Shown here one piece after another: positions 32,110 to 44,905 of a stretch of 64,000 nt of DNA. The stretch spans positions 124,001 through 188,000 of the forward strand of contig MBPM02000040.1 in the NCBI GenBank assembly GCA_001695595.3, read 5' to 3'. Position 1 is the stretch's first letter. Each line of letters starts with the position of its first letter. Origin of the DNA: Plasmopara viticola. Its lineage: Eukaryota; Oomycota; Peronosporomycetes; Peronosporales; Peronosporaceae. The notes under the pieces were generated by a model. That model was not told the origin of the DNA. It did not search any database and worked only from the letters and a program-made list of their open reading frames with translations. The position numbers were made by a program, and so were the translations under genes.

Positions 32110-34300
32110 GATGAGTTAAGGGGCTTTGTGAAAGGCCCTTTTTTATTGTCCAGAAGGATTGCAATGCGAGATGCGGAGTGTGATACGCAAGACATGAACC
32201 TTTTGCTCTGCCAACCCTTTCTGTCGTGCCTCTCCTATTCGTACAGCGTCTTTGCCACTTTTTTCGTTGGTACAAAACGCGCTTCATGTCCCATTCATGA
32301 TAACCAGATTGGAGAGTGAATTTAGAGACATTTATTTCAGTACATTCGGGATCGCAACTGAATTTGAAATACATCGAGGGCCCATTTCTTACATCCCCAT
32401 AAAGAAAAGGCATGTATTCCTCTGGGCGGCTTTTATTTGCGAGCTTATAAAGCCCTTATAGTTCGCTCCGTTGGCCTGTAGGAATGAATTTGTGCTTTTT
32501 CTTATCAAAGCAATAGCAGCAAGCACTGAGATCCAGTAAGTCATTCAAGCAGCATAAAGTGTACTTGAAAAAATCATTTCGCAAAAATTTAAGAAACTTA
32601 GGTATACGATCTACTCGCGTGGTCGTAGGATTGACCATTGAGTTCTAACAGACGTGACGGGATCACACAATGCCTTGCACAAAGAAACACCCAGTCGCCA
32701 TGCTTTGTCAATAGCATTCCTTTACCTGATTATGCACTTAGACCATCCTGCTATATCGTATTGATCACGGGATGAACTCATCCGTAAGTAGACCGCTACT
32801 AATTTGACACATAGCTCAATGGAATGCGTTAAGAATAGCTGTATAGCCCGTACGGTCGAATGCCCTACGATTGGCCTGTTGTACTATTTGAGGTAAGTCG
32901 GTTTTCGGCCTGTCGTAATATTCAAGGAAGGTCGGTTTACGGCCTGGCCATCATCATACATAAAGTTGACTTTCCACAAAATAGAAAAGCCGGATGTTTT
33001 CTGTTTTCTTAAACACATTTCAAAATAAATGCTCTACCTTTCCAATTTTTTCCCTTATACCAATAAGCTACCAATCATGCCAAACCTTTAATCTTTGATA
33101 CCTCATCCCATCCAGTGAAAAGCTCTTTCTTACTTTTATATAAGGAAAACATAACCGCGCATTTACAGCTTCTCACGGATTAAAAGGTATTTTATGTGGG
33201 TATATTTTCCAATATAATCAGCAATAGCTTTTACTCTGTACCTGTAAGTCAATATCTAAACCCATATAAATCCATAGCGAAATAAGGAATATGTGCTGTG
33301 ATCGGGACAAATACGTCTTGGTTGTGCAAAAAAATATGCCATATTTTTTTGCTTGTGTCTGCTACATTAAAGCTGTACTCATGTTCAAGTGGCCTTTTCC
33401 GCACATCGGGTGCATAGATCTCGGGCTCGATATCTGGTTAACTTCTTTGTGTTCTCAACAACATTGCTCTAGCCGAGATTTTTGGTCACATGTGCGACTT
33501 TGTAATCGAAAAGATTCTGCTACGGTCGGCAATCGTTTCCTCCAATTAAATTTAGCGGTATTTGGTGACTGCGGCGAATAGCCAGATATGCCTTGTCTGT
33601 GTTGCCGATAACCTAATTTTTTGCTACAGTTAATTGTATGAGACTGTTGCAAACAAATGCGGCAATTTTCTTGTACCGCACGTCGGCTGTGCAAAACTAG
33701 AAATGTGCTAAAGCAATCATTGTTTGCATCTGCAAAGTCTGAGCTGTAATTGTGGTAGCGTAGGTAATTTTCTTGCTTTATGCGACAAATTTTAGTCTCA
33801 ATTGTTGTAGAATCTTGTCTATGACTCAGCAGGCTTTCTTTGCGGTCGCAAGTAACCGAAAGAGCTTCACTACGGACAGTCGACATGACTCATTACCGCA
33901 TATGGAAAGAGTCAGACTTTTCAATCCACAACCATGCGATCTCCAAAAAAAATGCACTCAAGTAACTACAATCATACTTTCATATTACTATTTCCGCAAT
34001 GATATACCACCAGTCTTCGTCGTCTCAAGGCTCAAATGGTTCGATATTACACATAAATTCGGAATTCGGCGTCCTAGTCGAGCAGCAGAAAACTTAAATT
34101 CTATTTGAGTTGATACCAGCGCCCTAAAAAAAACATGTTGAAGCGCAAACGACCATTAATGTACAAAGCGCGAGAAAACGCACGTGTAAATCGGGATAGT
34201 GTGAAATGAAGGATTATTCGTCAAAAAGTGGAATTGGATCTCGACCGAACTTATCATACCATTCATCACTGAATGTTGTAGGTTATGGGGTATGGCTACC
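32110..34300. other. AT-rich spacer with a small tandem repeat
   Basis: There is no credible gene. Around 32868-32945 a unit of about 35 bp, starting GGCCTGTTGTACTATTTGAG and ending near GGTCGGTTTACGGCCTGG, is present twice imperfectly. A 143-codon minus-strand ORF (33455-33886) has no recognisable motif and is listed only as noise. Confidence 0.35.
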
Positions 34301-34332
34301 TGTTTGCGGGTGGATCACCACTTGATATCCTT

Positions 34333-37300
34333 TTAATGGTGAAGTCGAATCATCGTCAAACACTGAGGAAATGTTCCTTCAGCGTGAAGAGTCGGTGTGT
34401 TGAATATTGCTCTGTCGCGGTTAAGCCATAGTGTGGGAAAAATGACACAGCGAACAACGTTAAACAGGCGAACTGGCGTAAATGTACCAATACTAATTTG
34501 ATGTTCATCAGGAACCACCAACTCGTGAAGGAACATGTGGCCAGTTAGTTGTAATGCTGAATATCCGTGAAAACGGGGGGGAAGGGGCGCCATAGATATT
34601 GAGCCATGTGGCAGTCCCATAGTAGATGATGAGGTTCTCAGCCCATGAACACTTGATACCATGTCGGTATGCCAGCGGTACTCATACCGAAAACCAGGTC
34701 CATTATGCTGAAGTCGAAAACCAAGTCACCATAAGAAAAAAAAAGCTCGCTGGAGGCGACGCTCAAAAGACCAGTGGTTTGACCGAAGCTTAACTTCAGA
34801 AGCATAAATTCAATTCAGAGGAAGCGGCGGTGGAACTTGGGCGATAAGAAGATGCTTGATCAAATGATTGGAGGCGCAGATGATTTCTTGGCCATCAAAA
34901 GTCCATACGTGCGGCGCGCTGATCATTCCCGCAGGTGGTAGTGGAAAAATTGAAAGGTCTTAGTAGTGCCGAGAAATGCCAAAGCGCGAGGAATGTTTTG
35001 AGCCACCGCTGTAAGAGATTGACACATTTTGATAGAAGAGTCAATTAAGGCGTTGCATAAGTCCAGAATGTTGTGAGTCTCAAAATACCTTGATGGCTGG
35101 AAAAGCAAGAAGCGTTACATTGAAGCACCGCCAAACGGCGGATCGCTTTTGTAAAACGAAGATATACATTGTTTTGAATTGGCTAAGTAATTCGTGTGAA
35201 GACAGGATTCGCACTGTGAAGTTTGACCATAATTTTAGAGCTCCAAATTGCGATAGCTCTCCAGTAAGTAGGATTTACGTGCCAGCAAGAAGTATGTGCC
35301 AAATTAAAAGGTTATACGTAACTCAAGTCCAAGCCTGAACTTTGACCACAAAGCAGCATTAATAGCAGTTTGTGTCGGGGCAAACCATTTCGAGAAATTG
35401 ATGAGTCGCGACGGCAGTGAATGAAAAGCTGATGGATGAGATTGACATACAGTAATTTAATCGAGGATGCATCTTCGGGTACATCAATCCCTCCCGAGTT
35501 CTCATTCACAGACAACCACTTGCTGGATATTCACCCTTGAGTTGCGAGATCAACAATAGCTGTCGGGGGATTGTTATTGACAAAGTTGCACATATGCGGA
35601 ATAATTGCAGTAGATCTTGTTTACTGTACCGAGAAAATGCCAGAGTGTTGACAAAATTATGGTTTTTAAAAGAAGCACTCGACACGTAAAGTGTGCGATC
35701 CCCATCACCAAGAAACACCGATTCTTGATATTGTACAAGTAGGGATTAAAGTTGGAGAGCAGATGTGACGGCAGGTATAACCGCGGTGCCCAAAAGAGAA
35801 GTGTGCTCGTGATTTTGTAAGACGCGAACTCCTAAAGTTTGAAGCCTATTATAAATTCTAGTATCTTAGGTAGAGCAGGGGCGAAAAGGAATTATGCTTG
35901 TCTTAACCATTTTCAACCGCACACCAGTGGCAGTACAAAAGATATGTACTCAAGTCAAAACTGGGGCACACATGAGAGATTGCTAATAATTCCTGTGTTG
36001 GAATTTGCCCGATTTTTTATGTCGAAGCTTTCACTTGATGCTCGCAAGTAACAAAGCAAACACTTAAGAAAAAGCACGAACGAAACCGGGAGAAATTGGA
36101 TCACCTTGCGAACGCCAGCTTCCGAATTCAAAAGTCCGAGCTTGAAGTTTTGATTATGACTTGGACGAGTGTTCTATTAAAGTAAGTTTTGACTTAATGT
36201 CGAAAACTAAGTTCAAATTCCCAATGCTGTAACTTACTATCTAGTGCTTGCCACTTGATACTATCGAAAAGTCGGGGCGAATAGCACCGGTTGGATCACG
36301 GAAATTTGTCCACCGACAATAATCTTGTAGATAGAAATAGTATCGTAGCGCATAATGTATGTCACGCCCCGGAACGAAACCAAAATTGTCGAATCCTACG
36401 AAAGCAAGTTAAACATTGTTCAGCGATAGGCCAAAGACATTGGTCCGAACTTAATATCTCGATTCATCTACATCAGAGGCCGATAGTTGTTGAGGTTCGA
36501 GCGAGAGCCGTGTTTGAAGAGTAAAAAATTATAGCCACGGCGTCAGAATTTGGTCATTCGACCCTCACGGAATTTAGCCGCATAATTAAACAATTTTTTT
36601 TCCTGAGCCCACTGAGCCGGAAAAATCTGATAAAAGTACGGGGAAGTCCATCCGGTCTAGGAGATTTATCTCTAGCAACGTGCATTATAGCAGAGAAGAA
36701 ATTGTTAGCCGTAAGGGGCGCGTCGAGCATAGCGAAGTGGGATGACGTTAGCTTCCGAATGCTATGTTTAAGAATGTCGTGAAGTTTTCGAGGGTCAAAG
36801 TGCTGACGTTCGGCCATAATTATTATTGTAATATGCTTCCCCAAAAATTGACGTAGCGTGGAAAATCTTGTGCTTGGAGCGCTGGGTAATCTCTAAGGCT
36901 ATCGACTGACGATATCAAAGCTCAATTGTGGCGTCATAGGAGTGTCCATCGAATGTGATATTCATGGCAAACTTCAGAACAGTTTTACGGTCAAAAATTG
37001 CCATCAAGAAATTTAAAAATGCTGGGCGGGATACGTCACGCTGATGCCGATTATAGTTACTGAGATCGAAAGGCTGAAAGAAAGTTCTGCAGCTGAGCAG
37101 AAGTTGCTCCCTTACGCCGTAGATGTTTTTGGTACATATGAATACGGTCTCTTTGTTAATGCTCCTCAAGTAAAAATTCCGGATTCTGGTTTGGGTGGGG
37201 AGGCAAGCTTCAAGCTGCTCAAGATTGCTCTATAGTTAATCTCAAATATAGGCTAACTGAAGCAGCCAGAGTGGACAATTGAAAGGGAGTGACTCCGAAG

Positions 37301-38930
37301 AAAATAATTTAGCGGAAATAGCTGAAAATATAATAGGAAAGGGTTCGAAAGAATTTTTAAGCAAAAGTAGCTGATGATCCAATAGGAAAGTGATCGGAAA
37401 TTTCATACTTGCGTTCAATTAAAAGGCCACTCGAGCGAATATATTAGTCGTAAAAATCCACACTAGCGAGACAATAATCAATTACACTCTAAAACTTTGA
37501 ACCCGCGCATATCCATTTTCCAAGACGCCAAATTATAACTCACTTATGGCTAACGATACAATCGAAAAACTCAGCGCGGTTGCTGTCATGGAAAGAGGCA
37601 CCAGGCGTAGCTTGGTCTAATTCGAAATCCATAGTCATATTAGAATCGCCTAAGCGAGTCTTGAATAGGGTTGTTTTTTCATGAATGCTTTGAAAATGAC
37701 GAGCTTTATTTGATAACAAAGCAGACCCATTACAGGCAAAATACCCAGCAGAGGGTGAATGAAACTAGAAAGTATGGGCATGTACCTCTGCAGCATGGAG
37801 AAAATAGTCTTTGTTTTCAACCGACTGCTGCCCTGAGAGCTTGGTTTCGTGGAAAGCGCTGAGTTGGTAAAATGATAAAAACATTCTGATAGAATTGAAG
37901 GCGCGGCTTATTCAGCCCGCTCACATTAAGCGAAATTGCCTTAAAGGCTCACGCCTCCTGTCTGGAAGTAAAGGCGGATAATTTATGATCCGTTCGCATC
38001 AGGTTTTAAGAGTCGGACGGCTTGGACCAAATTTTGGCACTTTGTACTTCAATAGGCCTTTTGAAAAAGAGCTTGAATTTAGCAGCCAACAAGAAAGTGC
38101 TCTTCGCAAAAACCGGTATTGCCAAATTGACGAGAGAATTAGAATTTTTATCCTTTTTTCTAGAATAAAATCTCTATGGGTCGTGATAGACCGTAGGTGC
38201 CATGATATGAAGAACTAAATCATAGCTTGGATGTACAAACAAGGCCTTTAAGACTGACCGAAAATTGACGGAGCGTAACCGAGAAGAAGTTTCAACATTT
38301 TCTTTGCTATGCCTGTAGTCAGAAGTGTTTGATGCACTGCAATTGAGCCGTATTCGTACCAGGGGAAGTATTGGCGACAAGACGACAAGCGCTGCGGTAA
38401 TGTGCCAGTGTAGCAAGGCGTTCAGTTGATGCCATGACCAGGAGCATAAGCCCCAGATAACTTCAATTGTGGCTTATTGGTCAAGCAGAGGGCGGTCTGC
38501 TTAGTCAGGTAAAAAAAAGTCGATGTACACAAAAAGTTCACGACGCGTCATTTTTTCGCATTGTAAAGCGAAGTATTTGAAGTTTCCAAGGTAGTGTATG
38601 CTGGCGTGACAGCAGCGACAGTATTAAGTTCAAGGCAAGCTTTGTTGACCTCCTCGCGGCAGATTTAAGATCGTACTACCATTAAACAACATCTGGGTGT
38701 ACATCTTCATACCATAGAGGACTATAATAATTCGACTAAAGAAGGTCACTAGCACTTGCGATGCCTTCGAGTGCGCTAACATCATATTTGAACTTTGTTG
38801 TTTTAATCGATTCATTACCAGGACGACCGTACAGTGCTTTCCGATTGGAATCTGCCCATAACGGAGCGCTTGGGCTGATTACAGGCAAAGGAATTACTTC
38901 ATTCAAAAAAGTTTTGACGTCAATGTCCAA
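34333..38930 (-). mobile_element. Decayed LINE (non-LTR retrotransposon) ORF2
   Basis: Read on the minus strand, the order of an L1-like ORF2 is visible despite many stops and frameshifts. An AP-endonuclease part (around 37,660-37,390) has DSNRAEFFDCIV and later VIDYCLAS with SDHFP. Reverse transcriptase starts with PLTANNF and DKSPRPDGLP (36,760-36,650). It continues with NNYRPL (around 36,500) and QGDPISP (around 36,110). A GGIDVP segment lies near 35,490. The C-terminal FPTLWLNRDRAIF (34,440-34,400) is typical of the 3' part. The active-site YADD box could not be found. The element is inactive. An N-terminal or ORF1-like segment may extend to about 39,060. Confidence 0.7.
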
Positions 38931-40874
38931 CAGGGCGGGATTGACATCACTAGCATCAAAATCCTTTCAGGTCGGTAGATCCTCATCCGACAACTTCATG
39001 ACGTGGAATGTAGGAGAAGGAGGTCGAGCGACAGAAAGGCTCAGTGACTTTGGGGAATCCACCTAAAAGACAGTTGAAGTATCCATCGAAGAGTCCAACT
39101 GACTCATACGGATGGATTTGCGGAGAGACTAAGTGAAAGCTGGGATTTATTCTTCGTATTAAGAATTGACGAGTGTCTCTTCAATAGATAATGAAGCCGC
39201 CCTCTGCACAGCCGCTACCTCTTAGTAAATGCGAAGTGATGGAGATGTTACTATAACGCGCGACTTAACGGTTGACGAAACAACCACGAAACTTTACCAT
39301 GCAGTCATTAGGCGATAGGAACATACTTTTTCAAATAGGGAAATCCGGGGATGAGACCAAAACAGCTGGCGCTTGATCGTGTCCAAAGTATACGATACGC
39401 TACCGTGGGGGAAGGCCGTTTCGCACAAACGTGGGAAGCACGCACGTTCGCGGTGTACCATGTTCCGGTAACCGACCAAAAATAATGGTATTAGTTACTT
39501 CGATGGGGGGACGAGCCAGATCAACGAAGTAGCGAAAGCCGTATTAAGCATAGAGGAAGTGACATAGGCGAAGCACGTAAATCGTTCGGGATGAGCTCCA
39601 ATCTTGAAGAAGATAAGCGAGCATCTTTCTAAAGCTGTGGCTGACCGTCTTTCGCATGTTCATCAAGAAACTCAGCGAGATTACGCTCTACAGCATGTGG
39701 ACGAGAACTTCACATGCGATGCACTTCTGCTGCACTAGTCGGTGCTGGAACCAGTATCAGCGCATTAAGACGCAAAGCGGTAAGATTTCGAAGAGCGAAT
39801 TCGGACTCGCTATTCTCTAGCAATGAAATTCCTGATAGCTGACGTGGAAACCTAGAGCGGCGAGATGTAGGGCGGAAATCTACATGGTTAAAAACAACTC
39901 GTAACTAATGGTCTATTACGCGGGTGACTGTCTGCAGTGTGAGAAACAAGCTTAGCTCTGGGGAATTAGGGTCTGCACAAAGCAAAAGTAGTTTTTACTG
40001 AAAGTTGCATAAGGCGAGATGTCCCTCAATACACGGCCCAATACAATTGCAGTCCTTTTCCTAGAACCTCACAAGTTCTAAACTCCTTGATTGAGGTTCT
40101 TACGGTCAGAACATTATAAGCATTAGGTTTCAGGCAACAACAAGGGAGAAAAAGTCGAGGCGCCGTAGAAGCTCAAGTAGTTGAAGCGAGAGCAACGACG
40201 AGTTGTCACTGCAGAAAGGTAGCTCGGCGAGCTACGGAGGCGACGGTGGCAGGGGGCAGCAAGGCGAGCGAACAGAGACGACTGCAAAGAGTTGAGGCCG
40301 AAGCAAGAGGGTTTTAGCGAAGGATAGCGAACAAACGGGGTTTTGTGCGGCGTCACAAGTGTGGCCTTTCAGTGTTCGGGTGCAGCCGAAGGCAAGTTAA
40401 AAAGTTTAAATATCAATTTGGTACTTAGAAATGCAAGCATTTTACCTTTGTAGGGAAACAATTTTAGTATTTAACGTATGTGAACCACTCATATCGAATG
40501 TGCTTTTCATACACGCAAATTTACATTGTTTGCCTTTCGGGGGTTGCTAAATAATAAAAATTGAAAGTAGACATTTCGGTGATCATGAGTTCACCAATCA
40601 TTCATGCTTGCAGCTCAGCGAAGGTCATCGACTATATGCCAATGAAGAATTAAATTTTTTATTCTGAGTCCGTAAAATACATCAAAGCATTTTACAGACT
40701 CAATAAAAAATACGTATCGCGCCGAGCCGTGACGCAACTTATAACATTAACTTAATTAATTTGCAAAGCAAATTGATACGACATAAACAGCAGTGGTAGA
40801 GTGGACCTTACATACAGCAATGGGCCGCTAATCAAAATAACTCACGTAGGCTTCCGTCTCACTTCACGACGCGC
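38931..40874. other. Gene-less stretch upstream of the LINE relic
   Basis: This may contain the LINE 5' region or ORF1, but nothing is firm. Around 40,130-40,350 a locally GC-richer plus-strand frame encodes an Ala/Arg-rich low-complexity peptide. No gene is supported. Confidence 0.3.
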
Positions 40875-41423
40875 TTACTCGGGCTTGTTCGTCGGTGCCT
40901 TCTCCACTTGTTTCGGCTGCTCAACCGATTTCTCCAGCTTCTTCTCCTGGGCTTTGCCAAACGCCGTTTGGCTCCACAACTTTTCAAACTCATCGGGCGT
41001 ACCCTGTGAACAGATTATGTGGTGTTCCCCTTCTTCATCAAGCTTCTTGCGGTTCCAAACTGTCTTCAGGTGCTTTCCCAACACTTCTCGCTCGTGCTCA
41101 GCTTTCAAACGCCCCGTCGAATCTTCGTAGCGGCGACGTGTGCTCATGACCTTGTGTCCATCTTCGTCCAGGACAGAGGAGCTGCTGAATGCGTACGACG
41201 AGAAAGCACCTTGATTCTCGGTCTCGGGTGTTGGCTGCTTCTTCTCTTCCTGCTTGTCCGTCATTGGCAGGTCCTTAAAGAAGTCCTCGTCCGAACTCAC
41301 ACCGGGCACGTTGCCCAGGCTTGTCGATAATTGAGGCAGCGTGCTCGCGTCCATCATGGACAGCTCCAGCATCGACAAGGGGTGCCACAGTGTCGGGCGT
41401 ACTAGTTCCCATGGAGAAAACAT
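40875..41423 (-). CDS. Myeloid leukemia factor (MLF)-like protein
   Basis: This single frame of 182 aa runs from ATG 41423 to TAA 40875; the longer reading from a GTG at 41453 is less likely. The conserved MLF block is present: FSSYAFSSSSVLDEDG, then RRRYEDSTGRLKAEHEREVLG, HHIICSQG and DEFEKLW, which parallels the SSSxxYxxxxG...GxxEExR...DEFxxxW layout of MLF1/MLF2 and plant or protist homologues. The N-terminus is acidic, and the C-terminal 25 residues are Lys/Pro-rich and disordered. MLF proteins are small nucleocytoplasmic adaptors linked to transcription and protein-aggregate handling; the role in oomycetes is unknown. No intron is seen. A poly-T run directly before the ATG on the coding strand reads as A-rich 5' UTR. 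Confidence 0.8.
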   Translation of the reverse strand: MFSPWELVRPTLWHPLSMLELSMMDASTLPQLSTSLGNVPGVSSDEDFFKDLPMTDKQEEKKQPTPETENQGAFSSYAFSSSSVLDEDGHKVMSTRRRYEDSTGRLKAEHEREVLGKHLKTVWNRKKLDEEGEHHIICSQGTPDEFEKLWSQTAFGKAQEKKLEKSVEQPKQVEKAPTNKPE

Positions 41424-42424
41424 TTTTTTTTTTTCAAGTATTCTCGGCTTCACAAGTTTCCAAGTGATCCGATCACACCAATCAAACGTCCAACGTCTCG
41501 TTGCCTAACGCAGACAGGTGATCAATATTAACGGCAGTGTCACGCGTGCAAGAAGTTTTATGCATAACTTTCGATAATTTAGCTTATCGTGACCAACAGA
41601 AACACTTACAAGGCGAGGGACGCGGCGGGAAAGCGCATATTGGCAACGGTTTTGATAAAATTTTAAAGAGGGTGCGATTTCGAAGTTTACATTCAACTTT
41701 GTATACAGCAAGCGATACATCGGTGCCGCACCAATCGAACAATTTAATTGTATACATTGTGCCCTTTGCTACAAACTATTAAAATGTATAAAACGTTATA
41801 TTAATGTACATCATATCTATTTCTAAAAGTATTCTATTCTACCGGCCACACACCGGCCCATTTTAGGACCAGGTTCCCTACCCTCATTATACTAGGTTTT
41901 TGGCATTTATCAGCTGCTATTGCTCGTCCACTTTAGTGACCTATTTCGGCTACACTGCATATAGAGGCTTCTGCAAAAAAAAAATAACAATGCAAATGAC
42001 AAAAATCAACGAAGCAACAGTTCTTTTTTTATTGATGTGAAAGTGATGATATCACTGTGAAATGCACCGCTTAGTCATTAATATTCCGAACGGGGACTGA
42101 TAACACAACGATTTCTTGACTACCTCAATGGACTTGACAAATCATTGTGCAACAAGTAATCGACTACCAACTGTGTGATGCGAACACAAGATCGTCACAT
42201 TCTTCTACTCGCACGCGACAACGCCTCATAATTGCTATGCTCATCAAAACTTTAACCCCTATCTTGTGCGTGATGTGCTCCGCGAGAAGGTGCAAAATAA
42301 ATACTGCGGTTTGTTGCATAATTTTTGACGATGTGTATTTAATGCATACACTATGCATTTAAGGCGTTTGTTCATTAGAATATTCTTACTTCAATTCAAA
42401 TCTTGTTTAAAAAATCAAATTCCA
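41424..42424. other. Intergenic spacer, MLF-like to PPEF
   Basis: About 1 kb between two same-strand genes, AT-rich, with short ORFs only. It should hold the PPEF 3' UTR and the MLF-like promoter. No RNA gene or repeat is seen. Confidence 0.4.
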
Positions 42425-44905
42425 CTACTCACAATTTTCCTCGAGATCAACTTCTACCTCATCCAGCTTTAGCGGAACAGTCTTTGCAGTAGATGGAGCG
42501 ATGACCTGCACACTGCCATGTGAAGTAAATGGCGGAGGCGCGGACGTGCTCGAAACCTCCATGAGGTTCGGATCTGACACAGGGGAGTCGAGGCCGCTAC
42601 CAGCCACTCCGTCACATTCCTCGACAGGTGCCGCAACAGTAGAAATACCTGATGCCGCAGCTTTAGCAGTGTGGGGCAATGCCAAACTACGCAAGGCACC
42701 GATGGCACTGAGTACTTTGATCTTCTTACGAGCGCGTTTCCACTTGGCGTGAACAGTGAGTTTGGCATTGATCCGAAACCCTTCCATAAACTCGTTAATG
42801 TTAATTTCATTGTCGTGGCTAAAGTCCAGCATGCGCATATAATCCAAGCCGTTCGTACTAAAGGGTTTTGTTCCGGGAGGCAAGTGCTGATTGAGCAGTT
42901 TAATACCAGTCTCCAATTCATCGACGGAGATAGTACCGTTACCATCACGGTCAAGCACACGAAAGAGAGCTTCGAGACGAGAGCGATGACGATACAACGA
43001 GTTGAAAGCACTCCGCTGCTTTTCTCGCTCCGGGTCGTCACCTCCTATGCTCTTCGAGCGTTTCATAGCTCCTTCAGCGTTGTATCGATCCAAAAAGTCG
43101 TGATATGGTACGAGACCGTCCTTAGTCAGTACGGTCAAGAGCGGCTGTAAAGCATTCCAGTCTAGTGACAAGTCCAATACATTCTCCATAACAGTGCCCC
43201 ATGTCTGCACTGCGAGTTTGCCCGATTTCTCTTGGTCAAACTGTTCAAATTCCGCTGCCAAGTCGGCACGGTGCTGCACAATGAGCGAAAAGAGTGCATC
43301 TAAGTTCGATACGGCCATGTCGCGACTCTCAGCACTCGCCATATACTGAAAGAAAGCAGGCTTTTTATTGCCCGAAGGAACACGCATGAAACAGCCCAAA
43401 TTATTGGCCTTACCACAATAATTGGACGCTGAAAACAGCGTAACCAACATACCCTTCTCTTGGTACGGCCAGTCGAAACCTCGTGGAACGCACTCATGGG
43501 AGCGAACAATCAAAGCTAATTTGTTCTTAGTCATAAACTTCTGCACAATATCCGGACCATACATCGTCCCAGCCCCACGTTTGTTCTCATCGTACCCCTT
43601 CGTTTCCTTCGGATCACTCCAAAGCAAGTCGCGAATCATTTGCATCTTGAAAAAAGGTTCTCGATCTTTGCGGTTCTTGGGCTTTGTGCGATATCGCGTC
43701 AGATCGTATCCAGCACGATCAAGCCCATTGAACTCCTTCAAGTACATGTTGTCACGCGGAATACCGCCATGTACTACAAGTACACATTCGTCAATTAGCG
43801 TTGCAAGAGGTAGATATCGGAAACTCTCGCAGAAAAGGTCGTACACGTATCGATCGTACTTGACTTCGCACTCTCTCATGAAGCCAAACACTTGCGTAAT
43901 CGAGTTTTCTTCATGATTACCACGATTCATCAAGACGTGGTTTGGGTACAACAACTTGAACATGTAAATGATTATCGCAATTTCAACGCCACGGTCACCA
44001 CGATCAACAAAGTCTCCGTTAAACACGTATGGGTTTTCGTTCGAAGGCAGTCCATTTTCACGTAAAATCAGCAGTAAATCATCGAATTGACCATGCAAGT
44101 CGCCAACGATGGTAATATGGTCTGCAGGTGCAATATGGTACTCAACCAACGTTGGAGTCTTTTTCAATAGTACTGTCGCTTCGTTAATGACACGAACTAC
44201 CACATTTCGAGGAATTTTACGTCCATTGCGACACGAATCGATGAGATTCTCCACATAGTCCAAAGTAATGACTCCATCCAATTCGTCTCCTTGCACATAC
44301 ATGTTGGCAATATCAATGGTACCCACGTCCTGCTTAGAGACAGGAATATCTTGGGAAGCTTTCTGCTTGCCATCGTCAAGTCCAGGAATGTGATTGACAA
44401 GTGCGTCGAGAAACAGCGACAACTCCAACTAGTCACATAAAACGTCGAGGAATTAATTAATTTGTCGCATTGATAATGTCCAATCAAAACCAATAATACG
44501 TACTGCTTCAGCCTCCTCTCGGTTTTCGAGGTCATTAAAAAGCTTCCAATTGGATATAATTTGGTCTTCAGTAGGAGTCGAAGCTGTCGAGCTAGTTGGC
44601 GACGGTGGTGGTTCCTGTTGTGGCGGAGCTGCAACATAACGCAATCAAACATCTTAAAATTTATTATTGCAATAGTGCAAATTAGCAAATTTACCCTCTC
44701 GTAATTCGCTGGTGGTACTTTGCGATAGCCTGCTACTGTTCCATTTATAGCAAAATAGTAACACATTGTGTCAAAAGCGCCCACAATGACAGTGTACCAC
44801 TTCATACCCAATGCTATCGCTTGCACGTCGCACTTTGGGTGCCAAACGCGCCTGCGCAATGCCTGCGCGAGGATTTTGGTGCTCGGTCGACGATTTATTG
44901 CCCAT
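42425..44905 (-). CDS. Serine/threonine protein phosphatase with EF hands (PPEF type)
   Basis: Inferred exons are 44905-44808, 44735-44695 (a 41-nt exon), 44628-44504 and 44428-42425, giving 755 aa. The introns are 72, 66 and 75 nt. The PPP-family catalytic motifs are intact: GDLHGQ (about residue 197), GDFVDRGD, GNHEE, the metal-binding HGG, and SHE with the SASNYCG segment. Two C-terminal EF hands are visible, DRDGNGTISVDE and a slightly degenerate DFSHDNEININE, so calcium probably regulates activity. The N-terminus MGNKSS is a good N-myristoylation signal, suggesting membrane association. The first 90 residues are otherwise disordered and Pro/Ser/Thr-rich. No calmodulin IQ motif is evident. 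The last 90 residues are also low-complexity. Confidence 0.88.

Noticed and set aside
33455..33886. 143-codon minus-strand ORF as a gene
   Set aside because: No motif, odd composition, and no start context or splice sites; considered chance in AT-rich DNA.
42469..43041. 190-codon minus-strand ORF in a second frame of PPEF
   Set aside because: Overlaps the EF-hand coding frame, which has clear homology; this frame has none.
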